Shown: in pieces, positions 29,766 through 37,789 of the stretch
Position numbering within the stretch: the first letter of the stretch is position 1
Layout of the letters: every line of letters starts with the position of its first letter
Source of the DNA: Modestobacter caceresii
Lineage (GTDB): Bacteria; Actinomycetota; Actinomycetes; Mycobacteriales; Geodermatophilaceae
Reading direction: 5' to 3'
Length of the DNA: 43,729 bases
Assembly: GCF_000761485.1 (NCBI RefSeq)
Contig: NZ_JPMX01000091.1
Location: forward strand, 217,129-260,857
The notes under the pieces: generated by a model
Seen by the model: the letters and a program-made list of their open reading frames with translations, nothing else
What the model was told of the DNA's origin: nothing
Databases searched by the model: none
Translations under genes and position numbers: made by a program

Positions 29766-30476
29766 GTGGACCGGCTCCCCCGGGACCCAGCCGAGCTGGC
29801 CGACGCCTACCGGGTGCCGGCCGGCCGGCACCTGCGGGTCAACTTCGTCGCCTCGCTGGACGGCGCCATCACCGTCGACGGCCGCAGCGGCGGGCTGGGC
29901 TCGGACGGCGACCGGCGGGTGTTCCGGATGCTGCGCGCGCTCTCCGACGCGGTGCTGGTCGGGGCCGGCACGGCGGCGGCCGAGGGCTACCGGCCGGTGC
30001 TCCCCGACTCCGCCGTCGGCCGGCTGCGCGCCCAGCTCGGCCGCCCGTCGGCCGCCCCGGTGGTGATCGTGTCCCGGCGGGCCTCGCTGGCCCCGGACGA
30101 CCAACTGGTCACCGCCGCCGTGACGCCCACCCTCCTGGTGACCTGCGCCGCGGCCGACGCCGACCGGCGGGCGGCGCTCACATCGGCCGGCGTCGAGGTG
30201 CTGGTCTGCGGCGACGACGAGGTGGACCTGCCGACCGCGCTGGACGCCCTGGCCGGACGGGGCCTGGAACAAGTGCTGTGCGAGGGCGGCCCGGCGCTGT
30301 TCGCCGCCGCCCTGGCCGCGCGGGTGGTCGACGAGCTCGACCTGACGATCGCCCCGCTGCTCGTCGGCGGCGGGCCGGGCCTGTTGCCGTCAACGTTCTC
30401 GGCGCCGCCCCGGGCCGAGCTCGTGCAGGCGCTCATCGAGGACGACGTCCTCTTCACCCGCTACTCCCTGCGCTGA
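29766..30476 (+). CDS. RibD C-terminal-domain (dihydrofolate-reductase-like) family protein
   Basis: The reductase has 236 residues and a DHFR-like RibD_C fold. Hallmarks are LRVNFVASLDGAITVDGRSGGLGSDGDRRVF, DAVLVGAGTAAAEGYRP (shown in parts), PVVIVSRRA, EQVLCEGGPALFAAALAA and DELDLTIAPLLVGGG. There is no deaminase domain, so it is not a full RibD. The M. tuberculosis Rv2671-type protein has this single domain and can act as a dihydrofolate reductase (from memory); the reaction here is unproven. The GTG at 29766 lies 2 bases after the treZ stop, implying coupled translation. Confidence 0.88.
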   Translation: MDRLPRDPAELADAYRVPAGRHLRVNFVASLDGAITVDGRSGGLGSDGDRRVFRMLRALSDAVLVGAGTAAAEGYRPVLPDSAVGRLRAQLGRPSAAPVVIVSRRASLAPDDQLVTAAVTPTLLVTCAAADADRRAALTSAGVEVLVCGDDEVDLPTALDALAGRGLEQVLCEGGPALFAAALAARVVDELDLTIAPLLVGGGPGLLPSTFSAPPRAELVQALIEDDVLFTRYSLR

Positions 30477-30531
30477 GGCCCGGGCCTCCGGAGGCTGGGG
30501 CACTGGTCGGTGAGTGGGCCAGGATGACGCC

Positions 30532-31065
30532 GTGGCGGAGACCGGTGGGACGGCGCTCAGCATGCAGGAACTCCGTGCGGTGACCAGGTACGCCGCTGAG
30601 AGCGCGCAGGAGACGCTCGAGGTCTTCGAGCGCGCTCGACCGGCAGATCTCAGGCCTCGCGACGCCATCGACGCCGCCTGGACCTTCGCCCATGGCGGCG
30701 AGCGCGGGAGGCGCCTGCGGGACACCGGCTGGGCCGCCCACAGAGCTGCCCGCGACGCCGGTACCGGAGCCGCCGGCGACGCGGCACGAGCAGCGATGCA
30801 CGCGGCATCAGCCGCGTATCTGCACCCGCTGGCCGACGCCCACCAGGTCAAGCACGTCCTCGGGGCCGCGGCGCACGCGGCGAGAGTGGCCGAGCTCATG
30901 GCGGGCGACGATCACGAGGTGGGCGCCCACCAGCTGGAGCGAGCGCGTCACCGCGCGACGCCCGTCGTCGTGGACGTGCTCAGCCGCTACCCCGCGGCCC
31001 CACCTGGTGGAGGCCGCGTCGGGGAGCTGCTCCGTGAGCTGGACGCGGCGCTCCGCCGACCGTGA
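30532..31065 (+). CDS. Imm-5-like / putative immunity protein, orphan
   Basis: This is an all-helical Ala-rich protein of 177 residues. The pattern RPRDAIDAAWTFAHGG, then AWxxH-type helices (TGWAAHRAARDAGTG, AMHAASAAYLHPLA), then AHQVKHVLGAAAHAARVAEL is that of a family annotated as 'putative immunity protein' or Imm-5-like in polymorphic-toxin surveys. No toxin is encoded beside it. The C-terminus (VVDVLSRYPAAP...VGELLRELDAALRRP) is also typical. The GTG at 30532 follows CAGGAT by 6 bases; a GTG at 30514 would add six residues. The family assignment is from pattern memory. A housekeeping role cannot be excluded, as the family is widespread in soil actinobacteria. Confidence 0.72.
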   Translation: MAETGGTALSMQELRAVTRYAAESAQETLEVFERARPADLRPRDAIDAAWTFAHGGERGRRLRDTGWAAHRAARDAGTGAAGDAARAAMHAASAAYLHPLADAHQVKHVLGAAAHAARVAELMAGDDHEVGAHQLERARHRATPVVVDVLSRYPAAPPGGGRVGELLRELDAALRRP

Positions 31066-31120
31066 GACCCCGCCTCCCGGGCCGCTCGCTGTTTCGACCG
31101 ACGCCGGAAACTGTCAGACC

Positions 31121-31136
31121 CCGTACGTACGTTCGA
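31121..31136 (+). promoter_or_regulatory. LexA (SOS) box-like site overlapping the HNH gene promoter
   Basis: CCGTACGTACGTTCGA fits the actinobacterial SOS consensus TCGAAC-N4-GTTCGA at 10 of 12 defined positions, with the right half perfect. It overlaps the -10-like TACGTT (31128-31133) lying 7 bases before the GTG at 31141. LexA binding would block the promoter. Confidence 0.5.
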
Positions 31137-31140
31137 ATGC

Positions 31141-32634
31141 GTGACGACGACGGCGATGCCACCGGGCTTCTGGGGTGTGGCGGTCGACGTCTTCTTCACC
31201 GGCACTGCGCACGGCGCGCGGGAGGCTGCTTCCTCCGATGAACAGCTGGCTGCCCGACTGCGGTCGGTGCAGCGCCAGCGGGCGATGGACGCCGCCGAGG
31301 AGGCCGAGCTGATCTTGCAGCTGGCCGGTCGGCGGCCCGCGGCGCTGGAGCCGGATGGCCCCGGTGCCCGCCGGCCCGGCTGGACGGCTGAGGTCGATGG
31401 CGCGGAGATCAGTGAGTTCTTCCTCGCCGAGCTGTCCGCGGTGCTCAACCTGGGCCGTGGGACGGCGGCGGTGCGGCTGCGGCGAGCACTGACCTGGTCG
31501 GAGAAGCTGCCGCGCACCTTCGCCCTCGCCACCGGCCAGCTGGACGAGCGCCGGGCCCAGGTGCTCGCCGACGTGCTGGAACACACCCCGGCGGCGATCG
31601 CCGGGCAGGTCGAGGCCGCCCTGCTGGGTGAGGCGCGCGAGCTGTCGGTGGCCCGGCTGGAGAAGCGGGCCACCGAGGAGTTGCTGCGCCTGGACGCCGC
31701 CGCGGCCGAGGAACGCCGGGAAGCCGCCGCCAAGAACGCCGACGTGCGCGTGTACCCCTCCCCCACCGACGGGCGGTCCACCCTCGCCGCGGACCTGCCC
31801 ACCGACGAGGCCGTGGAGTGCCACGACCTGCTCGACCAGCTGGCCCGGATGCTCAAGGCCGACGGCGACCAGCGACCCATCGGCGCCCTCCGCGCGCACG
31901 TCCTGTCAATGCTGATCCGCCGGCCGGCCGACTCCGGGCTGCCCGCCGTGGCCGCCAACGTCACCATCACCGCAGACCTGCACGCCCTCGCCGGGGCGAG
32001 CAGTGCACCGGGGGAGGTGAACGGACTGCCGATCACCGCCGCCCACCTCCGCGAACTGCTCACCCGGGTCGGCGCACTCGGGCTCACCACCCCCGAGGGC
32101 GGCACGTTGACCTACGCCCTCACCGGCCCCGCCGGGCAGCTGCTGGCCACGATCACCCCAGCCGAACTGGCCCGCCTCGCCCGCCGCGGCTGCCCGAACC
32201 ACCCGGATGCCACGAAGTGCGAGTGCGCGGTGCTCGGCCCGCCACCGGCCACCAGCGCCTACTCCCCCACCGAACGCCAGCGGTCGTTCGTGGTCACCCG
32301 CGACCGTCGGTGCCGGTTCCCCAACTGCGGGCAACGCGTCGGCTGGACCGACCTCGACCACGTGACCGCCCACGCCTGCGGCGGCCCCACCGACTGCACC
32401 AACCTCTGCTGCCTGTGCCGCTCCCACCACCGGCTCAAGACCTTCGCCCCCGGCTGGCAGTACCGCCTCGACAGGAACGGCACCCTGCACGTCACCACCC
32501 CCTCCGGGGTCACCCGCATCACCAGACCACCCGGCCAGCGCCCACCCGACTCCCGACCACCGGACACCCCGACCCGACAGTCCGGACCACCACCGGGAGC
32601 ACCACCACCGGCCGACGACCCACCGCCCTTCTGA
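31141..32634 (+). CDS. DUF222 / HNH endonuclease domain protein (13E12-type)
   Basis: The protein has 497 residues. An N-terminal and central DUF222 region is rich in helices (AARLRSVQRQRAMDAAEEAELILQLAGR; TAAVRLRRALTWSEKLP). The HNH nuclease is near 390-440: RDRRCRFPNCGQRVGWTDLDHVTAHACGG, then CLCRSHHRLKTF, listed here by key residues CxxxxC, DLDH, CxxC and HHxLK. The tail is a Pro/Thr-rich disordered stretch of about 40 residues. These proteins are abundant in actinobacteria (M. tuberculosis '13E12 repeat' family); their biological role is unclear, and several are SOS-induced. The GTG at 31141 follows TACGTT by 7 bases with no ribosome site. All HNH ligands are intact, so it should be an active nuclease. 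Confidence 0.93.
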   Translation: MTTTAMPPGFWGVAVDVFFTGTAHGAREAASSDEQLAARLRSVQRQRAMDAAEEAELILQLAGRRPAALEPDGPGARRPGWTAEVDGAEISEFFLAELSAVLNLGRGTAAVRLRRALTWSEKLPRTFALATGQLDERRAQVLADVLEHTPAAIAGQVEAALLGEARELSVARLEKRATEELLRLDAAAAEERREAAAKNADVRVYPSPTDGRSTLAADLPTDEAVECHDLLDQLARMLKADGDQRPIGALRAHVLSMLIRRPADSGLPAVAANVTITADLHALAGASSAPGEVNGLPITAAHLRELLTRVGALGLTTPEGGTLTYALTGPAGQLLATITPAELARLARRGCPNHPDATKCECAVLGPPPATSAYSPTERQRSFVVTRDRRCRFPNCGQRVGWTDLDHVTAHACGGPTDCTNLCCLCRSHHRLKTFAPGWQYRLDRNGTLHVTTPSGVTRITRPPGQRPPDSRPPDTPTRQSGPPPGAPPPADDPPPF

Positions 32635-32727
32635 TCGGTGGACAAAGCCGGGCTGCGCAGCCGACCTGCGCGGCCCGGTCATGCCGTCGATGCCTGCCGC
32701 CCGATCCCGCGCGACGCCGACTCCCGC

Positions 32728-32807
32728 GCCATGCTTGCGCGTGCCCCTGCCTACGCGAACCCCTGCCTACGCGAGCCTCTGCCTGCGCGCGCCCTGCCTG
32801 GCCCGCC
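32728..32807. repeat. 16-bp tandem repeat between HNH and ligase genes
   Basis: Units CCCCTGCCTACGCGAA (32744-32759), CCCCTGCCTACGCGAG (32760-32775) and CCTCTGCCTGCGCGCG (32776-32791) are adjacent, with decayed copies on both sides. The 265-base gap holds no gene I can support. It also has a 12-bp palindrome GGCTGCGCAGCC at 32651. Confidence 0.75.
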
Positions 32808-32899
32808 GTCGCGCCGTCTCGAGCCCGCTCCCCCGCGGTCCCTGGCCGACAGCGCGGACCGACTGCCCCGGCGTCGTCCCGGCTGCTTGACTGGCCGGC

Positions 32900-33973
32900 A
32901 TGGACCTGCCCGTGAACCCCCCGGTCAAGCCGATGCTCGCCAAGCCGGTGGCCAAGCTGCCCACCGGCGACGGCTGGTTCTACGAGCCGAAGTGGGACGG
33001 GTTCCGGTGCATCGTCTTCCGCGACGGCGACGAGGTCGAGCTGGGGAGCCGCAACGAGCGCCCGCTGACCCGCTACTTCCCCGACGTCGTCGAGGCGGTG
33101 AAGGCCCAGCTGCCCGAGCGCTGCGTGGTCGACGGAGAGATCGTCGTCCCGCGCGGGGACCGGCTGGACTTCGAGTCGCTGCTGCAGCGGATCCACCCGG
33201 CCGCCTCGCGCGTGACCCGGCTGGCCGAGGAGACCCCGGCGTCCTTCGTCGCCTTCGACCTGCTGGCACTGGGGGACGACTCGCTCATGGACTCCCCGTA
33301 CGCCGACCGGCAGGCCCGGCTGCGCGAGGCGCTGGCCGGCGCGCAGGCGCCGGTGTACGTCAGCACGGTCACCTCCGACGCCGAGGTGGGGCAGCGCTGG
33401 TTCGCCGAGTTCGAGGGCGCGGGCCTGGACGGCGTCATCGCCAAGCGGGGCGACCAGCCCTACTCCCCCGACCAGCGGGTGATGACCAAGGTCAAGCACG
33501 TCCGGACGGCGGACTGCGTCGTGGCCGGCTTCCGCTGGCACAAGAGCGGGCCGGTGGTCGGCTCGCTGCTGCTGGGCCTCTACGACGACGCCGGCACGCT
33601 GCAGCACATCGGCGTCGCGGCGTCCTTCACCATGAAGCGCCGGGCCGAGCTCGTCGACGAGCTCGCCCCCTACCGGGCCGAGGCGCTGGACGGACACCCC
33701 TGGCAGGACTGGGCCAACGCCCAGACGGGTGAGGACGGCGAGCACCGGATGCCGGGGGCGACCAGCCGCTGGAACGCCGGCAAGGACCTCTCCTGGGTCC
33801 CGCTGCGGCCGGAGCTGGTGGTGGAGGTCAAGTACGACCAGCTGGAGGGCAGCCGGCTGCGGCACACCGGCCACTTCCTGCGCTGGCGCACCGACCGGGA
33901 CGCCCGGTCGTGCACCTACGAGCAGCTGGAGGTCCCGGTCCGCTACGACCTCGCCGAGGTCCTGGGCGGCTGA
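32900..33973 (+). CDS. ligC: ATP-dependent DNA ligase, LigC type
   Basis: The stand-alone ATP-dependent ligase has 357 residues. The adenylylation motif EPKWDGFR puts the nucleophile Lys at 31. Motif III lies around VAFDLLAL, motif IV in GLDGVIAKRGDQPY, and motif V in VMTKVKHVRTADCVVAG. The OB-fold carries VVEVKYDQLEG and LRHTGHFLRWRTDR. It has no LigD polymerase or phosphoesterase domain. Mycobacterial LigC works with Prim-PolC in a base-excision-type repair pathway (established work). Here the primase-polymerase gene lies 1.7 kb downstream. The ATG at 32900 begins at the usual PPVKPMLAK region; no clear Shine-Dalgarno is visible. Confidence 0.94.
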   Translation: MDLPVNPPVKPMLAKPVAKLPTGDGWFYEPKWDGFRCIVFRDGDEVELGSRNERPLTRYFPDVVEAVKAQLPERCVVDGEIVVPRGDRLDFESLLQRIHPAASRVTRLAEETPASFVAFDLLALGDDSLMDSPYADRQARLREALAGAQAPVYVSTVTSDAEVGQRWFAEFEGAGLDGVIAKRGDQPYSPDQRVMTKVKHVRTADCVVAGFRWHKSGPVVGSLLLGLYDDAGTLQHIGVAASFTMKRRAELVDELAPYRAEALDGHPWQDWANAQTGEDGEHRMPGATSRWNAGKDLSWVPLRPELVVEVKYDQLEGSRLRHTGHFLRWRTDRDARSCTYEQLEVPVRYDLAEVLGG

Positions 33974-34016
33974 GCAGCGGGTGGGTGAGCAGCGGGTGGG
34001 GTGAGCAGCGGGCGGC
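33971..34016. repeat. 15/16-bp tandem repeat starting in the ligC stop codon
   Basis: TGAGCAGCGGGTGGG (33971-33985), TGAGCAGCGGGTGGGG (33986-34001) and TGAGCAGCGGGCGGC (34002-34016) are adjacent. The first TGA is the ligC stop. Confidence 0.85.
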
Positions 34017-34081
34017 TGATCTCGCGGCGCGCTGAGCGGTTCCTCACGCCGTACCTTGCTGCCACTCCCAGGTTCGCCTCC

Positions 34082-34087
34082 TACCCT
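34082..34087 (+). promoter_or_regulatory. -10-like TACCCT for the TAP-like hydrolase gene
   Basis: TACCCT, 8 bases, then ATG at 34096. It favours this ATG over the in-frame TTG at 34087. Confidence 0.45.
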
Positions 34088-34095
34088 TGCCGATC

Positions 34096-35655
34096 ATGAC
34101 CGCGCACCGCCGCCTGGCCGCCACCGGAGGAGCGTTCCTCGCCCTCGCTCTGACCGTCGCCGGGTGCACCTCCTCCGACGAGGGCGAGACGGCCGCGACC
34201 AGCGCTGCTCCGGAGACGCCGGCCGCGCCGGAGCCGCAGCTGATCGACTGGACCGACTGCGACAGCCAGATCGACCCGATCATCGCCGGGCGACCAGGTG
34301 CGGAGCGCGACCTCGTCTTCTCCTGCGGGACGACGACGGTGCCGGTCAGCTACGACGACCCCGAAGGCGGCACCCTGCAGCTGTTCCTGGTGCGGGCCAG
34401 CCTCGCCGGGCAGACCTACCCGATCGGCTCGCTGATGGTGAACCCCGGTGGCCCCGGACAGTCCGCGGCCGATGCGGCCATCCAGGCGGCGCTGACCCTC
34501 CCCGAGGCGGTCGTCAACCAGTTCGACATCGTCGGCCTCGACCCTCGCGGGACGGGGCTGTCCACCCCCGTCGAGTGCATCTCCGACGAGCAGAAGGACG
34601 AGCTGTTCGCGGCCGACCCGCGGGCCACCGACGCCGCCGCGCAGGACGCCCTGTTCAGCCAGGTCGAGGAGGTCGCCGCCGGCTGCGCCGAGGAGTACCA
34701 GGAGGCGCTGGGCGCCTTCGACACGGTCGACGCGGCCCGCGACATGGACCTGGTCCGGCAGTCCCTCGGCGACGACCAGCTCAACTACCTGGGTTACTCG
34801 TACGGCACCACGCTGGGCTCCACCTACGCCGAGCTGTTCCCCGAGCAGGTGCGCGCGATGGTGCTCGACGGCGCGGTCGACCCCGACACCACCGCGCAGG
34901 AGGCGGCCGAGGCGCGGGCTCAGGGCTTCGAGGCCGCCTATGACGCCTTCGCCGCCAACTGCCTGTCGCTGATCAGCGGCTGCCCGCTCGGGCCGGACCC
35001 GCGGGCGTTCCTCGACGACCTGCTGGCCCAGGCCGCCACGACCCCGATCCCGAGCAGCCGCGAGGGCGAGACCCGGCAGGCGACGCCCGGGCTGATCCTG
35101 GGCGGCGTCCGCTCGGCGCTCTACCAGCCCTCGGCCTGGCCGCAGCTGGCCCAGTCGCTGGCCGCCGCCCGCAACGGTGACGCCGCCGGCATCCTGACCC
35201 TCGCCGACACCTACACCGGCCGCAACGACGACGGCACCTACAGCAACGTGGTCGACGCGAACCTGGCGGTGAACTGCGCCGACACCGACGAGGAGTACGC
35301 GGCCACCGACGTGCAGGCCCTGGTGGCGGACTGGAACGCCCGGTACCCGCTCTTCGGCGCCGACGCCGCCCTGGGGCTCTACACCTGCTCGGCCTGGGAG
35401 GCCCCGCGCACGCCCCTGCCCGAGCGGGACGCCGCGGGCAGCCCGCCCATCCTGGTCATCGGCACGCAGGGCGACCCGGTCACTCCCCTGGCCGGCGCCG
35501 TCGACCTCGCGGAGGACCTGGAGAACGGCGTCCTGCTCACCTGGGAGGGCAACGGGCACACTGCCTACCCGAAGACCGAGTGCGTGACGGCGGCCGTGAA
35601 CGCCTACCTGATCGACCTCGCCGTACCGCAGGACGGGCTGACCTGCCCCGCGTGA
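34096..35655 (+). CDS. Secreted TAP-like alpha/beta hydrolase lipoprotein
   Basis: This is a 519-residue exported hydrolase. The signal is lipoprotein type: MTAHRR, a hydrophobic core, then LTVAGC with the lipidated Cys at 24. A Ser/Thr/Ala/Pro linker follows. The alpha/beta hydrolase domain has MVNPGGPGQS (oxyanion region), DIVGLDPRGTG, and the nucleophile Ser in LGYSYGTTLG. A C-terminal TAP-like domain supplies Asp in VIGTQGDPVTPLAGA and His in EGNGHTAYPKTEC. Streptomyces tripeptidyl aminopeptidase and SlpD/E are relatives, so extracellular peptide trimming is likely. Its closest role analogue may be the M. tuberculosis Rv2672-type secreted protease (from memory). It lies between the ligase and primase-polymerase genes on the same strand. 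Confidence 0.92.
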   Translation: MTAHRRLAATGGAFLALALTVAGCTSSDEGETAATSAAPETPAAPEPQLIDWTDCDSQIDPIIAGRPGAERDLVFSCGTTTVPVSYDDPEGGTLQLFLVRASLAGQTYPIGSLMVNPGGPGQSAADAAIQAALTLPEAVVNQFDIVGLDPRGTGLSTPVECISDEQKDELFAADPRATDAAAQDALFSQVEEVAAGCAEEYQEALGAFDTVDAARDMDLVRQSLGDDQLNYLGYSYGTTLGSTYAELFPEQVRAMVLDGAVDPDTTAQEAAEARAQGFEAAYDAFAANCLSLISGCPLGPDPRAFLDDLLAQAATTPIPSSREGETRQATPGLILGGVRSALYQPSAWPQLAQSLAAARNGDAAGILTLADTYTGRNDDGTYSNVVDANLAVNCADTDEEYAATDVQALVADWNARYPLFGADAALGLYTCSAWEAPRTPLPERDAAGSPPILVIGTQGDPVTPLAGAVDLAEDLENGVLLTWEGNGHTAYPKTECVTAAVNAYLIDLAVPQDGLTCPA

Positions 35656-35711
35656 CCGGCTCCGGCAAGATCGGCCTCCCACCCGGTCCTGCCTGACCCG
35701 AACGGAGCCCC

Positions 35712-36779
35712 ATGGCCAGCAGCAAGGACGCCGTCGTCCTCGAGCTCGACGGCCACGAGGTGCGGGTGAGCAACCCGGAGAAGCCGTACTTCGGGGACAA
35801 GGGCATCCGCAAGATCGACGTCGTCGAGTACTTCGTCGCCGTCGGCGAGGGCATCCTGTTCGCGCTGCGCGACCGGCCGACGACGCTGGAGCGCTGGCCG
35901 GGCGGGGTGTTCGAGGGCGCCCGGCTCTCCACCCGGGTCGACAACACCGGCGACGCGTTCTACCAGAAGCGGGTGCCGAAGAACGCCCCCGAGTGGGTGC
36001 CGACGGCGCACATCACCTTCCCCAGCGGGCGGACGGCCGACGAGATCGCCCCGGACTCGGTCGCCGTCGTCGCGTGGTGCGCCAACCTGGGGACGCTGAC
36101 CTTCCACCCGTGGCCGGTCTCCAAGGGCGACGTCGAGTCCCCCGACCAGATCCGGATCGACCTCGACCCACAGCCGGGCACCGACTTCTCCGACGCCGTC
36201 CGGGTGGCCCCGCACGTGCGCGAACTGCTGCACGAGTTCGGCATGGAGGGGTGGCCGAAGACGTCCGGCGGACGGGGCGTGCACGTCTACGTGCCGATCC
36301 AGCCGCGCTGGACCTTCCCCGAGGTGCGCCGGGCGGTGATCGCGTTCGGCCGGGAGCTGGAACGGCGCATCCCCGACCGGGTGACGATGAACTGGTGGAA
36401 GGAGGAGCGCGGCGAGAAGATCTTCATCGACTACAACCAGATGGCCCGGGACCGCACGATCGCCAGTGCCTACTCGATCCGGGCCAAGGCGCACGCTCCG
36501 GTGAGCGCCCCGGTCGACTGGGACGAACTGCCCGACGTCTCGCCCTTCGACTTCGACGTGCTCACCATGCCGGCCCGGTTCGCCGCCGTCGGCGACAAGC
36601 ACGCCGGCCTGGCCGACCACGCCTTCGACATCACGCCGCTGGTCGAGCTGGCCGACCAGCAGGAGCGCGACCTCGGGCTGGGTGAGATGCCCTATCCGCC
36701 GGACTACCCGAAGATGCCCGGCGAGCCGATGCGGGTGCAGCCCAGCCGCGCGAAGAAGGTCCCCGCCACGGAGGACTGA
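35712..36779 (+). CDS. LigD-type primase-polymerase, stand-alone (Prim-PolC-like)
   Basis: This archaeo-eukaryotic-primase-type polymerase has 355 residues and matches the polymerase domain of LigD without ligase or nuclease domains. The N-terminal VRVSNPEKPYFGDKG is characteristic of the family, as is FYQKRVPKNAPEWV. Metal-binding Asps are in RIDLDPQPG, with SGGRGVHVYVPI and DYNQMARDRTIASAYS, and a late Asp in VSPFDFDVL. It fills short gaps and prefers ribonucleotides in relatives (established for mycobacterial Prim-PolC). It probably partners the LigC upstream. ATG at 35712 with GGAG upstream. No Ku gene is in the window. Confidence 0.93.
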   Translation: MASSKDAVVLELDGHEVRVSNPEKPYFGDKGIRKIDVVEYFVAVGEGILFALRDRPTTLERWPGGVFEGARLSTRVDNTGDAFYQKRVPKNAPEWVPTAHITFPSGRTADEIAPDSVAVVAWCANLGTLTFHPWPVSKGDVESPDQIRIDLDPQPGTDFSDAVRVAPHVRELLHEFGMEGWPKTSGGRGVHVYVPIQPRWTFPEVRRAVIAFGRELERRIPDRVTMNWWKEERGEKIFIDYNQMARDRTIASAYSIRAKAHAPVSAPVDWDELPDVSPFDFDVLTMPARFAAVGDKHAGLADHAFDITPLVELADQQERDLGLGEMPYPPDYPKMPGEPMRVQPSRAKKVPATED

Positions 36780-36797
36780 GCCGAGGGCTCGCCGCGC

Positions 36798-36803
36798 TAG
36801 CGT
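36798..36803 (+). promoter_or_regulatory. -10-like TAGCGT for the PWPD-repeat protein gene
   Basis: TAGCGT, 6 bases (CGCACC), then GTG at 36810. Confidence 0.5.
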
Positions 36804-36809
36804 CGCACC

Positions 36810-37622
36810 GTGGCCGATCAGCCGACGCAGGCCTGGGACCTGGTGGCGGAGGGGCGCCGGCACCGAGTGGAGACGACCGGTTCCGTCTCGCGGACGGTGC
36901 GGTGGCGCGTCGACGGGCGGGTGGTGGCCGCCACGAAGTCCAGCGAGGACACCGTGCGGCTCAAGCCGGGTGACCGGCTCCAGGGCGAGGACGACGTCAG
37001 CCCGGACGACCAGCCCGCCGCCGTCGAGCCGGACGTCGGCTCGGTCACGGTGCAGTTCACCGGCCTCGGGAAGCCGAAGCGGGCCACCTGGTACCCGCCA
37101 GCAGACGGCGCCGCCGTGCGCGCCGCACTCGGCACCGGCGGGATCGACCTGGAACCGGAGCCGGGGTCCCCGGCCGCGCTCCGGGAGGAGCGGATCCGTC
37201 AGCACCCTCGCCGGTACGCGGTGCTCGCCGTGGCCGGCGGCGTGGCGAAGGTGGTCCTCCCGCTGCTGCTCGGGCTGCTCGCCGTCCGGCTGACCGTCGC
37301 ACTCCCCTGGCCCGACTGGGACCTGCCGTCGCTCCCGTGGCCGGACGTCGACCTGCCCTCTATCCCCTGGCCCGACGTGGACCTGCCCGACGTGGACCTG
37401 CCGGACTGGCAGGCCCCGGCCTGGGTCCGGTGGGTCGCCGACAAGGCCCAGTTCGTCTGGCCCGTCCTGCTGGCCGCCTACCTGGCCCGGCGGGAGATCC
37501 GGCGCCGGCGCGAGCAGGACGCCCTGCGCGCGGCGCGCCGGGCGGAGCAGCAGGCCCAGACCGGCCGCGAGGACGACCGCGAGGCCGGCCGTAAGGACGA
37601 CGACCGGCCGCCGTCGCAGTGA
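36810..37622 (+). CDS. Membrane protein with PWPDxDLPS repeats, 270 residues
   Basis: The function is unknown. Residues 1-135 form a soluble basic/acidic domain (VETTGSVSRTVRWRVDGRVVA; VTVQFTGLGKPKRATWYPP). A helix at about 136-165 leads into three 10-residue repeats: LPWPDWDLPS (165-174), LPWPDVDLPS (175-184) and IPWPDVDLPD (185-194), plus a short VDLPDW. A tryptophan-rich amphipathic stretch (PAWVRWVADKAQF) and a second short helix to about 226 follow, then a charged tail of 44 residues. The likely topology puts the repeats outside and both ends inside. I recall similar proteins beside ligD-like genes in other actinobacteria, but have not checked. The GTG at 36810 is set by TAGCGT 6 bases upstream. 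Confidence 0.85.
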   Translation: MADQPTQAWDLVAEGRRHRVETTGSVSRTVRWRVDGRVVAATKSSEDTVRLKPGDRLQGEDDVSPDDQPAAVEPDVGSVTVQFTGLGKPKRATWYPPADGAAVRAALGTGGIDLEPEPGSPAALREERIRQHPRRYAVLAVAGGVAKVVLPLLLGLLAVRLTVALPWPDWDLPSLPWPDVDLPSIPWPDVDLPDVDLPDWQAPAWVRWVADKAQFVWPVLLAAYLARREIRRRREQDALRAARRAEQQAQTGREDDREAGRKDDDRPPSQ

Positions 37623-37684
37623 CGGGCCGCAGCCGACGCCGGTGACGCTCCCCCGGCCGGCGACGGGCGGGCAACGACGGCCCC

Positions 37685-37702
37685 CTCACCCGCTGGGGTG
37701 AG
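37685..37702 (+). terminator. Hairpin after the PWPD-repeat gene
   Basis: CTCACCC-GCTG-GGGTGAG, a 7-bp stem 63 bases past the stop. No T tract. Confidence 0.4.
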
Positions 37703-37789
37703 CGAGCCGGACAGCGCTGTCGCGCGGGGCGCTTCCTGTCGTTGAGGAACCGTTCGGTCCCACGGTCAGACAGGCGGAGGAGCAGGGTC

